A stretch of DNA of 64,000 bases from Lepidostoma basale (GCA_022606425.2 JAHDVF020000167.1:682001-746000), one strand, 5' to 3'; positions 47,191-58,738 are shown, numbered from the stretch's first letter. Notes: generated by a model from the sequence alone, not told the origin. A program made the numbers and translations.

Positions 47191-48186
47191 TTATCAAATA
47201 ATATCTCTAAAATATTCAGTATCTATTACTTTCGGGTTAAGATTTTTTTGCTAGTAACAGAAACTCGACGTTAATTTATGATTTCCACTCTAGCAGGTAG
47301 GGCACAATTTGCGAAGGAACTATTTTAGGAAAATGTCACGTAAAAGCTCTTGACCCAAATATGGAGGGTAACTTGTTTAATGAGATTGTTGAAATTTTGC
47401 AATACATAGTCGTCATGAAAATTCTTTCATCGTTAATCTCGACAAATTACTTCGGCACTCCCGCGGGGAATCTTTTATTTTCTCTACAGTAAAACAGACT
47501 TGAGCAGCCTCGAATAAAGCGATCGGTGCGATGACAATATAGCAAACAATATTAGCGGATTTGCGATAATTTTGACTCTTCGATTTATTAAGCGTATAAA
47601 TTTCACTTAAATCTATAAAGTTTTGGATCGTTCTTTTCCCTTTTTACGGCATCTGGCATTAAATAGTTACTTTTATGGCACATTCCGTGACGGCTATAAT
47701 ACGCATATTGCTATTCACGGAGTCCTTTATGTCAGCCGCTGGCTGTTCTCGGCCAAATTAAAGTCGCCACGCGAAGCCGAATAAAATGAAATATTCCGGC
47801 GGCCGCCCAGTGTCCGAGTGGAGTGTACGGCGTCACAGCGCACGGGGCCCTCGCTGGGCGCCTGCACACGCGCCCCACTCCAATATCCATTTTATGTAGA
47901 ATATGAAAAATACAATATTGGCCAAAACCGCGCCATAAAATATTTTGCTACCGCCGTCAAGGATACAATCTTAATAAAATAAATATTTATAGGTGTCCCA
48001 TCAAACGTTTGGTCCGGATTGATGGCTCGTAGGGACGGAATCAAGAACACGTTTCCTTAATTCCGGACGTTTTATCAGCCTCGGGCGTGTCGCGTATCGC
48101 CGGGGTGGACGCCGGATTAAATGCTTCGGAAAATCTCATTTCTATCTCCCTTTTTCATCGTTCTCTCCTGCCAACCTCAACATACA
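47191..48186. other. Intronic sequence; candidate regulatory island 47680-48010
   Basis: 47680-47960 is unique and balanced, with cggctataatacgcatattg, ccttaaagt-like TTTATGTCAGCC, ggccaaattaaagtcgcc, and a GC-rich core at 47800-47880. Flanking sequence is AT-rich. Inference only. Confidence 0.35.
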
Positions 48187-48528
48187 TTTTAATCGATTTG
48201 ACTTACCTGACTTTTTCAATTATTCAGCCGTGGAAGAAACGGCATAGTTCATACAGAATAGTTTTTCGGAAGGCGTTCTTTGAGTGAGCAAGAACCGTCA
48301 GCTCGGATACGAGTATTGTTTTACTTATCACGCCGAACAATGCGAGTATTTTGTTTTAATCGATTCGACGAACCTGACTGTTTCAATTATTTAGCCAATC
48401 AGCGTGTAGAATAAACAACAAATTCATTCAGAATAGTGACAAGACAACGATTTCATGTCCATGGAGTAGGCAGGACCACAGCTCAGATATTGTTTTACTT
48501 ATCACGTCGAACAATGCGAGTATTTTAT
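48187..48528. repeat. Tandem duplication, ~167-175 bp units
   Basis: Unit 1 (48187-48353) and unit 2 (48354-48528) both start ttttaatcgatt, share acctgact, tttcaattatt, agccg/agcca, attcagaatag, and end attgttttacttatcacg, cgaacaatgcgagtatttt. Similarity is strong at the ends and weaker in the middle, so the duplication is not recent. Confidence 0.85.
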
Positions 48529-48904
48529 TTCCTTATTATGAACTAGCCGGACAGTGGGGGTGCCTCCCACCTTTATTATTACGGCAGATCGGTCGCACCC
48601 TGTCGGGCGGCGGGGAAGGGGCAGCCGGCGCACCGTATGTAACAAAAGACTCGATCTCCCCCTCACTTTATGTCCAACGCCATCTTACGTCATCCATTCT
48701 AGTAGCAGTGCAGTCAGAGATGCCAACATCCTTATCAGAATTCAATTTTATTATTGCCTTATCTAAAAGCTTCAAAAATCTAAAGTTTACTTAAAATCAA
48801 AAACAAGTTTAATCATCTTGCAAATAAGATAAACTGAAAATGTTCTGCTTTAATGAAATTCATAAATGTGATGTAACTTCTCAAATACGTAAATAAATTG
48901 AAAT

Positions 48905-49215
48905 TTGTTTCTTCTTCTTCTTTCCGTGTCCTGTCAGGTGTCCCCAACGTTGACTATCACACTTGAGTAGGCCTCCCTGTCCTGGGCAGCTCGGAAAAGC
49001 TCCCCCACGGTCCTCAGCCACGTCCACTATCGGATGTTCCTTAGCCAGGAAACCCGCCTTCTCCCAACACCTCGTCAACCCTCAATCTTACCCTCCAAGA
49101 TCAGATGTAACAGTGCGTACTTTTCGCCTTTCAGAACATGGCCCTAGGTAGGACACCTTACGGACTTTGATGTTGCTCAGCAACTCTCTGTCAACTCTGA
49201 CTCTATGGAGAAATT
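48905..49215 (-). pseudogene. (GAA)n-tailed non-LTR RT fragment, most complete copy
   Basis: On the minus strand: RVRVDRELLSNIKVRKVSYL, G, a frameshift, KYALLHLILEGKIEG, a stop, RGVGRRRVSWLRNIR, a stop, WTWLRTVGELFRAAQDREA, YSSVIVNVGDT and a natural stop, then gaagaagaag. This is the complete C-terminal domain of an insect non-LTR RT (pattern HV.R...Y.LL.LI.EGKI.G.R..GR.R.SWL.N.R.W). Two stops and a frameshift show it is inactive. It defines the family for 20515, 22160 and 33130. Confidence 0.9.
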
Positions 49216-49895
49216 TGTTTGAATGTTTTTATTTTGTATACTTTCATTTTTTTTTAAATGACAGAATCACTGTTGCGTTAGTGCAATATCTCAAGAAAAT
49301 TACATTATCGAAATATATGCAAGTTTTTTTTTTCAAGAATGTAAAAAAGGCAAACTATAGATTGTGAAGAATGTTGTGCACACCTGCCGCGGGCATCGTA
49401 TGGGACAACGTGAGGAGGAGTCTCCAGGAGGTTCACTCAAACGTGCTCGGAGAGATTTCCAACCAAATAAGAACTTTCCACTGAGTTTTCTATTGCCGCC
49501 GTTCGATGTATATTCTCTACTTGTTACCGTTTGAAACGAGAATCCCCTTTTAAACTTTTGTCATTTTATCAATTTCTGCAAAATGTTTGCTTTTAAATTC
49601 CTCCCACGTTTCAAACTATCCATAAAATTCTAATACATTCTAATATGGTTAACAAATAAATTGTATGAAATCCTTTTACGTTATAAAATGGTTAAGAATT
49701 TTTATTTATTAAATTTATCCCACTGTACACTAGTTCATTATAAAATAAATATATTTGATCTTTTCTAGTCTTTATGTTGATCATATATTCATGTATTGTG
49801 AAATTTTTTGGTCCATCGATCATATGTGTGTGTCTCTAATAAGTAATCTGTATTCTGTCACTCTTACTCATTGTTTGTTATTTTTATCTTTCCAG
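49216..49895. other. End of the giant intron before the RRM2 exon
   Basis: AT-rich sequence with a pyrimidine-rich stretch leading to the 49895 acceptor (ttgtttgttatttttatctt then tccag). No further element is recognised. Confidence 0.5.
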
Positions 49896-49978
49896 GATTC
49901 GGCTTCGTCACATTTCAAAGCGAAGACATCGTAGATAAAGTCTGTGAAATTCATTTCCACGAAATAAACAATAAAATG
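49896..49978 (+). CDS. Rbp6: Rbp6 exon: RNP1 half of the second RNA-recognition motif
   Basis: 83-nt internal exon. The acceptor is a pyrimidine-rich tract ending tccag at 49895; the donor is ATG|GTAAGC at 49978/49979. The first two bases complete a Gly codon begun in the previous exon, followed by 27 whole codons. The product begins [16 protein letters not shown] and continues [19 protein letters not shown] is the RNP1 core (beta-3) that stacks on RNA through its aromatic residues; the second piece is helix 2 and the loop before beta-4. This string is nearly invariant in Musashi-type RRM2 from insects to vertebrates. The exon ends in phase 0 and joins directly to VECKKAQPKEVM of the exon at 58739. 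The previous exon, which should end in ...NRHR plus the first G, was not found in the preceding 49.9 kb. Confidence 0.93.
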
Positions 49979-50159
49979 GTAAGCCTCTTCACATTGTTCT
50001 ATGCTCTTTGTATTTACATTAAATTGCTTACACTTAAGGGAGTTACGCTAACCGCGCTCCCGGTGGGACATTTCTCAAAGAAATATACAGCGTTTCTCCT
50101 AAAAAAATGTTTTTTTCCATTCCACTTACGATATACATTCCACATATTTCGCAAGATAC

Positions 50160-51394
50160 GAAACGTTTGATAAAATATACAGGACGGATGTATGAATATA
50201 TCAAGTTTTGTTTTAATATCTTCAGGTCTCGGGATGTCTATGTACCTAATACGATTCCAGTGAAATCTTTTGTTTTTCTTTAGCTTTTATTCAAATATTC
50301 TTCTACCCACCGTAGCATGTTTTGTTACAAACTGCCAAGTTGCAAACCTACATTTTGGAATAACGCGGCTACACACTTCCCATTTTTAAACACTTGTAAC
50401 TCAGGTGTTGATTAGTACCAACCTGCCTGAATAAGTCATTAAAATCAAAATCCCAATTATATCGACGTGTGATAGGAACGTGTCTGTGATTGTTTTTATG
50501 AGATTAGTGTCAGCATTATCATTTTGTACAGCAGCTGATGGAATATTATTATAGCTAGAGCTAGTAGCGTTGGAGTTTGTATGAAGCTTTGTTAAAATTT
50601 TCACATTTATTCCGTAAATCTTATGATGCTGTTTTTAAACGTTCATACGATAAAATTAAGAGAACTCACACAATGGAAGCTTTCCTTAAGCACACCAGGC
50701 TCTTTGAAAATCCAGAGATAATTTACAAGAAAATTTCAGCCGTAATTTTAAAAAATCAGAATAAACGTTCCGAAAACATGTAATTTACCGCATTTTGTCA
50801 CAATAACACCCCCAGGGACTTAGTTGTAACCGTGAACCAGCAACCCTCCCCTAACTGGTATATTGATATGTCTCCCGCCCTGCGGCCCCGCACCCGCCGC
50901 GCCACCCCGCGCCGCGTCACCCTCCGCAGTTAATCGGTACATCCATCTACGTCACGTATCTTCTTCTCATTTTTTATATTCGCCTTTCTTCTACATTTTC
51001 GTAATTTTTTTCAACTCAATCTTTCTTAACTACATTTCTTTTAAATTTGCCCCCAAAATACGAAGAGGTACGTGCAACGTACCCGTATCTGTTACGCGGT
51101 ATTCGCCTTCTTCCGTACTAGGAAACATTTATTTTATTAACGAATATTTAAATATTTCCAAAAACACTGTACATTCATCTTTCACTTTAATATGTGAACA
51201 AATGTGGTTAACTATACAAAACATAACATTTAAACATATAATTGAAAACAAACACCTTCGCAAATAAATGAATGTTGTATATCTTATATTGGGAACATCA
51301 AGGTGAAGGAAATTTTTTCATTTCACTAGTATATAATACACTTATGTGTATAATATTTATTGTGCAATTATGTAAATTTCACATTAAGTATTAA
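50160..51394. other. Intronic sequence, no gene seen
   Basis: A GC-rich patch at 50875-50930 (ccccgcacccgccgcgccac). Frames at 50577 and 50863 have no domain. Confidence 0.4.
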
Positions 51395-51512
51395 ATAATG
51401 AAGAAAGCGTGCGTTTTCCAGTAATTTCAATTGTAATTTTACCAAAAATAAAACATGTCGTTCCCTTAAAACCTTATGGAACATACGTTTTCTTCAATAT
51501 TAAATAATACCG
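51395..51512. mobile_element. Diverged TTCTAGAA-family palindromic element
   Basis: Left: ttaaataatgaagaaagcgt then gcgttttccagtaattt; right: aaacatgtcgttcccttaaa, then acatacgttttcttcaatat. The arms still pair but the central core is lost. Confidence 0.5.
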
Positions 51513-53090
51513 AATTTCAATATACTATGTATATGTTATACGATTATGTGAAAAATATCAGTTACTTAGAATAAGCCACCAAGGCTTTTAAGATAACAAC
51601 AATCTCTTCGTTTGCGGAGTCACTTTACAAACGAAATTTAATAAGACATTATGAGTTATCTTTTAATTCACCTGTGATAGGAACACCATAGTAATTTGAG
51701 CGACGAACTCTTGCCGTCACAAAGACGCCCTTAAACGTATTAAATTACCTACGCAGTACAGAAAATTTTCCATCTCCGCTTAGCTCTGTCCGTTAAAGCA
51801 AGGACGGCAAGATTTAATATTTCTTAAACTTCCCTCAATCGTGTCGTTAAAATAATTCTCTAATTCGAGACAAGGAGATGACGGATATTAATACCTTCCC
51901 GTCACAGATTCCGGGAGGGGCCGTGTCGCGTTCCTTTATAGGGCAGGGTTGCCGATAAAATATTTACATATTTTTTCCGCCAGCGTTTAAGCCGCCCATT
52001 TCGCATTCTAGTAAGATGCAACGTTAACAGACAAAATCTGGGGTAAATATTTTTTCGGGGTAAATGAATTTGGGGTAAATGTTTTGTAAGAAAACACTAG
52101 AATAAACTGGGGACTGCATATTTATTAAATTTATGACAATTCGCTTTTGTAACGAATTATTTATGTGCTTTAAGAATTATAATTATTAATACTTTTTTTT
52201 GTCTTAGAATGAAATTATACGAATGAAATTAATTTTACTTAGAATGAAGCATATCCCATTTTATTCAATACGCACACAAACGTCATATATCTTATGTGAG
52301 TGTGATAGTGACACATTTTGTCGTGAAATTTGTCCACAATATTTTATAGCGTCCAGGAATCGTAAATTTTTTAATGCATTTTTATAATTAGTATTCTAAC
52401 GCAATTGTTCAAGAAACAATTATATCTATGAAGCAAAACATTGTTTATTTAGAAAATATTGTCGATGGTTAAATTACTAATATGAGTGGTCATTGTTAAA
52501 TCCGACATTTGTAACTCATACAAAAATAAATAAAAAGCATATTATTTTTTCATAACTGAACCTAAAATAATTTTGAAGTCTTCTTTTGAACATATAAACA
52601 GAACGGCTTCTTGAGTTGTAAAGGACCCACCTTTCAGAGATACTGGACAAGTTTAAAGAAAACTTATTGAAGAAATGTTCTTTTCACATTTTTCGTATGC
52701 GTCAAAACAACAATTCATTCTTAGCTTACTTCTTTTTTGGTACAACGCCTCGACAAAGTTTCATGTATTCATTACTTTTAATCCTTTCTGAAATAGAGAA
52801 ACCACTTTTTGGTTATTGATAAATGCGCATTAATTAGTTAATATTGTTTATTTTCTTCTATGTTCGCCATCACCGAACAATTCAACATTATACTTATTTG
52901 GAAAAAAATAATACAGAACATCATGAATTTAACTACTTAATTTAAATACAGTATATGATTTCTTGATATACTCCTAGTTTTTTCAATAATTCATAAAAAA
53001 AAATTAAATTTTGAAATCATTAGAATTTGCTTATATTTAAAATACCTGCCGCCTTGTGTGGTTGTTTTTCTGTCGTTATATCACAACATT
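51513..53090. other. Intronic sequence, no gene seen
   Basis: 51690-51980 is more balanced and unique-looking; the remainder is AT-rich with no matched repeat. Confidence 0.4.
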
Positions 53091-53094
53091 TAAT

Positions 53095-53305
53095 GATTAT
53101 GATGATGATGATTTTTATAGCACCATTCTTGCAAATGATTCACTTCGTCTGGAAAGCTCCTCTTAAAAATAAAAGTTTTAAGAGGGATTCTGAAAAGTTC
53201 TTCGTTGTCTTGATTGCGGACATGTTAGGGCAGCCCGTTCTACGCCGCCTGTCCCGCGATGCCAAAAGCACAATCCGCAAAATTTTAAGCTTGCATGCAA
53301 AATCA
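53095..53305 (-). pseudogene. (ATC)n-tailed non-LTR RT fragment, copy 2
   Basis: The minus strand reads LLASRDRRRRTGCPNMSAIK then TTKNFSESLLKLLFLRGAFQTK, followed by a noncoding stretch and an (atc)n tail (plus-strand gatgatgatgat at 53100). The pattern WN.LP....S....F...L...LF is typical of RT C-termini; here WNGLP has become a frameshifted RTGCP. Pairs with 33405-33648. Confidence 0.75.
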
Positions 53306-53666
53306 ATATTTTCGTTTTTATTTTGGACCAAAATGTGTATTGCGACACAACCCTTACTGTGTATTACATTAGGTACCTTCATTATGCCTATATTTCTATT
53401 ACGGGAGTTCATTTTCCTCGGCGGCTAACTTCAAACCCCTTCAGAACGCCATTCCTTAGATTCTATTTCCCGTTCCGCGCTATGGCATGTCACTCACTGG
53501 AGGGATTTGTGACTAATTAATAATTTAAATGAGAAAAAGACACCTGACGTTGGAAGAATTAACAGCTTTTTCATATGGTAGAACTCTTTCATTAGTCCAA
53601 TTATGGACGTTTACTATTATATACGTTTGTGAAGAAATGCTGTAATCGTTATATTGATAAAGTTAG

Positions 53667-53740
53667 TCCATTGTTTTGGCCAAACACTATGATAACTTAA
53701 CATTTTAAACTGTTGTGATAAAAAAAAATATTAAATTTAA
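53667..53740. repeat. Isolated GGCCAAACACTATGATA repeat block
   Basis: Matches the block in the clusters at 43993 and 44795, including the following taacattttaaactgttgtg. Confidence 0.6.
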
Positions 53741-54046
53741 CAGTTGATCAAATTGATAAAGTTAATAATATTTTTTTAAATGTGCTTCTTCTGGTTTACT
53801 AATATTTCACGTATTACCAAAATTATTATTTTTAACAATGCAGAGTACATGTTAAAAAAAATTACATGAGTGTTATACCAGGTATTATTTATGTATTTTA
53901 ATATCAGATTTACCTATGTTGACCCAAATGCGTATAATTTTAGTCAAGTGCACACTTTTTTAATTACTCGGTAATCGATACCGAGTAATACTATGACAGC
54001 TAATAAAACACCAGGTATCTAACCTTAACTCGCTGAAATTTCCACC
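53741..54046. other. AT-rich intronic sequence, nothing recognised
   Basis: A small inverted pair (actcggtaatcgataccgagt) lies at about 53965-53985. No gene. Confidence 0.4.
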
Positions 54047-54235
54047 TGCTTCTTCTTGGTGTCAATGAAAAACCAGCCTCGTGAAGAGTTTTAATAGGGC
54101 TCATCTATTATATTTCTCTTGCCATTGTGGTGGAAGGTTTCGCCGACTTGTGTCATTTCCAGGGGTGCCGGATGTTATATTAAGACAACACGTGGCACAC
54201 ATTCCTTGCTCCCATTTAAATTAGGTTTAGAACGT
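54047..54235. mobile_element. (CTT)n-headed noncoding repeat, copy 3
   Basis: Order: tgcttcttcttggtgtcaat, aaaccagcctcgtgaag, ttctcttgccattgtggtgg, aaggtttcgccgacttgtgt, catttccaggggtgccggat, gttat, acacgtggcacacattcctt. Same arrangement as 57003. Confidence 0.75.
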
Positions 54236-57002
54236 GTAGCGTGTACAAGATAATATAACTTTTCACAGAAAACATGTTAAATTACAAGTCATATTCGTGC
54301 CGGATATAAAAATGCAGCGCATCGTTGCCTAAACTGAGACGTTAATCAAATTTGCAGCCTTTCGACTTTTTGCCGGAGCAAGCTGTGCGCCGTGCAGTTT
54401 AACTCTCAAAGCCCAGCTAGAGTTACTCTCGAAAACGAAATGCAAAAATTGTATTAAATTTACATCCCGGTTCAAAATTTTCGGACATTCGTGCAGCGCG
54501 CTTGCTCTCACGTTTCGTTACATTTTGAAATCGTACCGAAAATGTTTTTAATATATTAAATGCAGCCAAAAGCCCACGCTGCGGATGAGGAATACTAACT
54601 AACTTGCGGTGCGTTGTTACTCGCTGCATTTAGGTATGCCTGCAGTCCGACGCGCGTGCAGAAACGCGTCAGCCGCTGAAAAGATTTTCAATCCAGAATA
54701 TTGTCAGAACCTGCCGCTCTGCTAACTTGCAAAACTTTTCTACGTTAAACGAACATGAAGACATTTGAATTCAAAGTAGAAAAATTCATTGTTTTTCCTT
54801 ATGCGAACTTTACTTTTTGTACTAGTTTCGCAAACCTTTTACAAGAATTTGTTTCCACAATATTCCGCCTTGACTTTTCAAAATTATATTACATTTGGCC
54901 TTTGAACCGGTCCCTTTATAGTTCTAAAACTCTGATAACATGATTAAAATATAAAAGTACGCACGACGGAGAGGCATGCACCGTCTCGCCAGCCTATGCA
55001 TACGAATTGCCTTTAGCATTTTTTCATGCGAACGCGACCCGCCGTATTCCCTCCCATGTAGTATTGAAGTTCCACGGCAAATGCGCGAATGAGGTGAACA
55101 AGACATTACACATTTTCCCTGGCGTTGTATTTTGAAATACTTTTCATATTTCACGAAATTTCGCGAGGGAATAATACAGAGCCGTGAACGGATTTATGTA
55201 AAGCAACCAGTCAGCGAGGGCCGCGCCCCCTGCACTAGCGCGGCGCGAGGGGGCATTCTCTCAGCTCAATAACTAGAACGGTGAATTATCATACTAATAT
55301 TTTACAAAAGGGAATATGAACCCTTCTCCCGAATACTTTACACAAACACGCAAAATCATTTATTTCCCATTTTCTTGCCGGGATACGGGGCACATTTTTT
55401 ATAAAGAAATAAAAACTTTTATTTAAATTACCCGTAATAAAACGAAAGAGCCTATTAAAACTTGATTTTCTTCGTAAAGGCTTAAGGTGCTGTATTGCTC
55501 GAATTCGTTAACGAACACGCCATACTCCGGGATACAAAGGAAAAACATTAGAGAAATTGAGAAAATTTCGGGTGTTTTCAAAGCATTCGAAAGAAGCTGA
55601 ATTTTTAAGCGTAGACAAGGATTCCGTTTTATTTATTTTTTGTCGGAAGTTTTCGGGTCCCAATCCTCCGCGCGTAGCGGTAGGCGCGAGACGCGGGCGG
55701 CGCGGCGGCAGCGGCCGCGGAAGCTCCCGGCCGCGGACCGGAGCGACAGAGATAGTATTTGCGTATCGCTGCAGAAAGTGTATGTGCTCGTTCGTTGGCT
55801 GTTTTTGTGCTCGCTCTGTACCCGAGGCGTGCTACGGTATGAATTGAAAAGTGCCAGGAAAGCTTTCTTACGTTGTCGGTAGGGCCGTTCTTTTATGAAC
55901 TTAGGCGCTTAAAGCATTTCAATTTAGGCGCAGTACTGTTCGCGCGAGGCTTTCATTTGTTGGGCTTTTAGTATAGGCATTGACAAATTGGAGGCGCTAC
56001 ACGCGCCTTCCCGCTTCAAGATACGCTTTGATACACGGCTCCCTCATAGTTTTAACTCAAAGCTCCGGGCTCGGAGAAATGAATTCGCATGTTACTACAG
56101 AGACATATCAAAGTACCCACAGACGAGCGCATGTAGGCGGAGTGTAAAGGCCTGTACCTTCACTTTTCCTATAGAGGACTGACACAATACGGATTTTTTT
56201 TTGTTTCTTACTTCCTTTAGTTTCTTTTGTCTTGCGCCGGGGTGTATGAGTAAAGGAAAGTAAAGTTTTCGTAGCTTGTTATTTTAGGGACAGAGACTTA
56301 TTGAAAAAACATCAGTCTTCCAGCCAAAACGAGATAGCGAGCACATTTTAATATCCACTTGTTTTATACTTCGACGCGAGGCGGAATATATGCGGGTGAA
56401 GTAAGAGGCTCATTGACTAATAGACTTGTATTGCGACGAGAAAATCCCGCAAATCTCTCGGCGGCCGCGCGCCCCCGCCCCCTCCAGCCGCGCGCCCCCG
56501 CCCCCTCCGGCCGGGGCCGCCCGCTGCGGTATTGAACTAATTTATCAATGTGTCTTACACTTAATGAAACGTGTAAATGATAAGAAACTAAAGCACGGTC
56601 GGGCTCTTGTACTGATCCCACCACTTCATGGACTCGTTACAAATGATTTGATTTAAATTTACTCCGAAAGCCGCCCGCGATAGGGGTATTTTATTAGTCG
56701 TCCATAAAATTAGAAGCCCGCGATAATATTTTAAGTAAGTTTCAAATGTTTACATCAGCACATTAATGAAAGAGTTAAACGTTTAAAATATTTACGGCAC
56801 ATACATAAAAAAACAAATAATATTTTTTTAATGATCTGATTATCTAAATAAAGTATACTTTTAGAATTCTTTCAAACATTTTTATTACAAATATATAATA
56901 CTATATACAAACGATAAGTAAAATTTACAAACTCATGTGTGATTAATGCATGTCGGTATATATCAGTAGTTTAATACCAGATATTCGAAACACTTTTTAT
57001 CA
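54236..57002. other. Intronic sequence with GC-rich patches
   Basis: 54600-54680 and 54960-55110 are balanced and unique; 55215-55250 and 55660-55745 are very GC-rich; 55880-56170 is moderately so. Overlapping frames at 55557-55882 are driven by composition. No gene called. Confidence 0.4.
56465..56510. repeat. 23-bp GC-rich tandem duplication
   Basis: The 21-bp block ccgcgcgcccccgcccc followed by ctcc occurs at 56465-56485 and again at 56488-56508 with a 2-bp spacer (ag). Both copies are identical. Confidence 0.85.
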
Positions 57003-57185
57003 ATTCATCATCTTCATATTCTTGTCAATGGCAGCTAGTTTTATAAATCATAAAATCAACCATAACTCTACTCATATCTGGCCATTGTGGTTGAAGGTTT
57101 GGCCAACTTTGTGTCATTTCCATAGGCGCAGGATGTTATAGTAACACCACACGTGGAGGCACCTTCCTTGTCCCCATTCGATCAA
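57003..57185. mobile_element. (CTT)n-family noncoding repeat, copy 4
   Basis: attcttgtcaatggcagcta, gttttataa, ctactcatatctggccattg, tggttgaaggtttggccaac, tttgtgtcatttccatagg, cgcaggatgttatagtaaca, ccacacgtggaggcacctt. The best-preserved copy. The gcagctagttttataa block also occurs in copy 1. Confidence 0.78.
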
Positions 57186-57504
57186 ATAAAAATAACAAAA
57201 TCGAATCTCAATTTGCAAAACATCTCATCACCCTAACCAATCCCTGAACTCTAAAATGTTCCACTTCTGTTACACCTTGAACGAAAAGGGTGGAAGGTAA
57301 ACAATCTCGAATTTGAAATCGTTATCAAAAGTTTCCCGACAAAAAATCATCTAACGAACAAACCCACATGATTTCATGACAATTGCTTAACAATGATTTC
57401 ACTGCCATATGTATTTATATAATTTGTTAATAAGCAGTTATTTTTTTAAATAAATATCTATGATTCCATATTTTTAAATCAAAAGTTTTTTTTAAAACTG
57501 GTCT
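57186..57504. other. AT-rich intronic sequence, nothing recognised
   Basis: No gene or matched repeat. Confidence 0.4.
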
Positions 57505-57507
57505 TTA

Positions 57508-57760
57508 CTAACTAACTAACTAACTAACCATCACGCCGTCTTCCCGAAGGGGTAGGCAGAAAGAATGGACTGCCACACTTTTCTTTCCTGGCATATTTCT
57601 CTCGGTTCCTCAACATTCATACATCGTGTCATGCACGCGCGTCGATTTCTCTGACTCCTCACATGGCCGACATTCAGTATTTGATTTATTTGATCGTGCC
57701 ACGTTTTCCTCGGTCTTCCTCTATTTCTGGTTCCATTTACATCTTTCTTTACTAACATAC
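57508..57760 (-). pseudogene. (TTAG)n-tailed non-LTR RT fragment, copy 4 (best preserved)
   Basis: An uninterrupted minus-strand frame of about 75 codons: KDVNGTRNRGRPRKTWHDQI, NQILNVGHVRSQRNRRACMT, RCMNVEEPREICQERKVWQS, ILSAYPFGKTA and a stop, then a short 3' UTR and (ttag)n (plus-strand taactaactaactaactaac). This is the C-terminus of a CR1/Jockey-like insect RT. The intact frame suggests a younger insertion than the other three copies. Confidence 0.92.
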
Positions 57761-58738
57761 AAATTGTAAATATGTGTCTAATATAATGGTGTCAAAATGA
57801 ATATCCTAATAATCAACGTAGACGGAATATAATATTTTAGAATTTTGTTGCATACTCGTATACTAGTCAAAAGTACAGATTTGTTCTGAGGGTAAAATGA
57901 CAGCGTTTACTCATTTTTAATTAATCACTCGTCAGATAAGAAGTAATCTTTATGACCAGCACCAGTTCGTTTAATAAACACAGTGCCTCCCACTCTTTGT
58001 GAGGGAGGGAACAGAGCTACGCCGGCTAACGAAGGTTGTAGTTATTTCCCGTGTATATAAGTAGTGAACGCTGAACTTTGTGTTGTAAACAAGATCGTGA
58101 TTGAAGCCAACGTTCCTGGAGATGACAGAGTGGATACTCGCAATAATTATTACAAGGATAATTGAACCTTAATATTAACTATAAGAGCTCTTCGTAATGG
58201 CCTACAATTTAATAGACAAGTCAAAAAGGGCAATGTAAATCAATATAATATATAAATTACCTGATATGGAATTTTAAAATATATATCCTAACTATGATGA
58301 CTAATATTTGCAGCCCATTGGAAAAAATCTATATTATAATAGGCATATTCACAAGCTTCACATTTAAATGTCTAAAATGTTGAGATATAAGCAATTTGGA
58401 AAAAAAAAAATTATCTTTATTTATGTAAATGAATTAAATTTAAAACACTGAGCCTAGGATACCAAACTATTTACCATAACAGCGCATGATTATTTAAGCA
58501 TTAATTTAAGTTTAAAAAAAAACAATAAATTTTTGTACAAAACTTGTTTTTATCCATTTTATGGAGGAAAAGATATAAACTTATCATTATGTAAGATTAA
58601 TAATATTGAATAACGGCAACATTCAATGATATGTCCTAACCGTTATTCGTCCAACTCTTTTGATGAAGCCTAAACAATATTTCATAATATGTTTTATTAT
58701 TTTTATGTAGTTTTGTTCAAAATTTGATTATTTTTCAG
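57761..58738. other. AT-rich intron end before the 58739 exon
   Basis: 57960-58160 is slightly more balanced; no gene or matched repeat. The last 60 nt are T-rich and end tttttcag. Confidence 0.45.

Larger units (their letters stand above)
1..49895 (+). other. Rbp6: Giant intron (3' part) upstream of the RRM2 exon
   Basis: No stretch matching the expected preceding exons (RRM1; the KIFVGGLS/FDKQTNRHR part of RRM2) was recognised by eye, and the longest open frame is about 141 codons without any familiar motif. The interval is therefore read as intron, at least 49.9 kb and probably longer because its start is outside. It holds about 30 recognisable repeat fragments and several GC-enriched islands listed separately. 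A very short exon could have been missed. Confidence 0.7.
49979..58738 (+). other. Rbp6: Intron between the two RRM2 exons (8,760 nt)
   Basis: Begins GTAAGC after codon ATG and ends ttttcag before GTG, phase 0. Contains a TTCTAGAA-type element (51400), an (ATC)n-tailed retrotransposon tail (53095), two copies of the (CTT)n-headed repeat (54047, 57003), a (TTAG)n-tailed retrotransposon tail (57505) and several GC-rich patches (50870-50935, 55660-55750, 56455-56530). Confidence 0.85.

Noticed and set aside
49979..50170. Continuation of the RRM2 frame past the 49978 donor
   Set aside because: The donor GTAAGC is strong, the extension is AT-rich and hydrophobic with no conservation signal, and the next exon continues the known protein exactly.
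55557..55882. Arg-rich overlapping + strand frames near a GC-rich core
   Set aside because: Two frames overlap in the same GC-rich patch and neither has a motif; composition effect.
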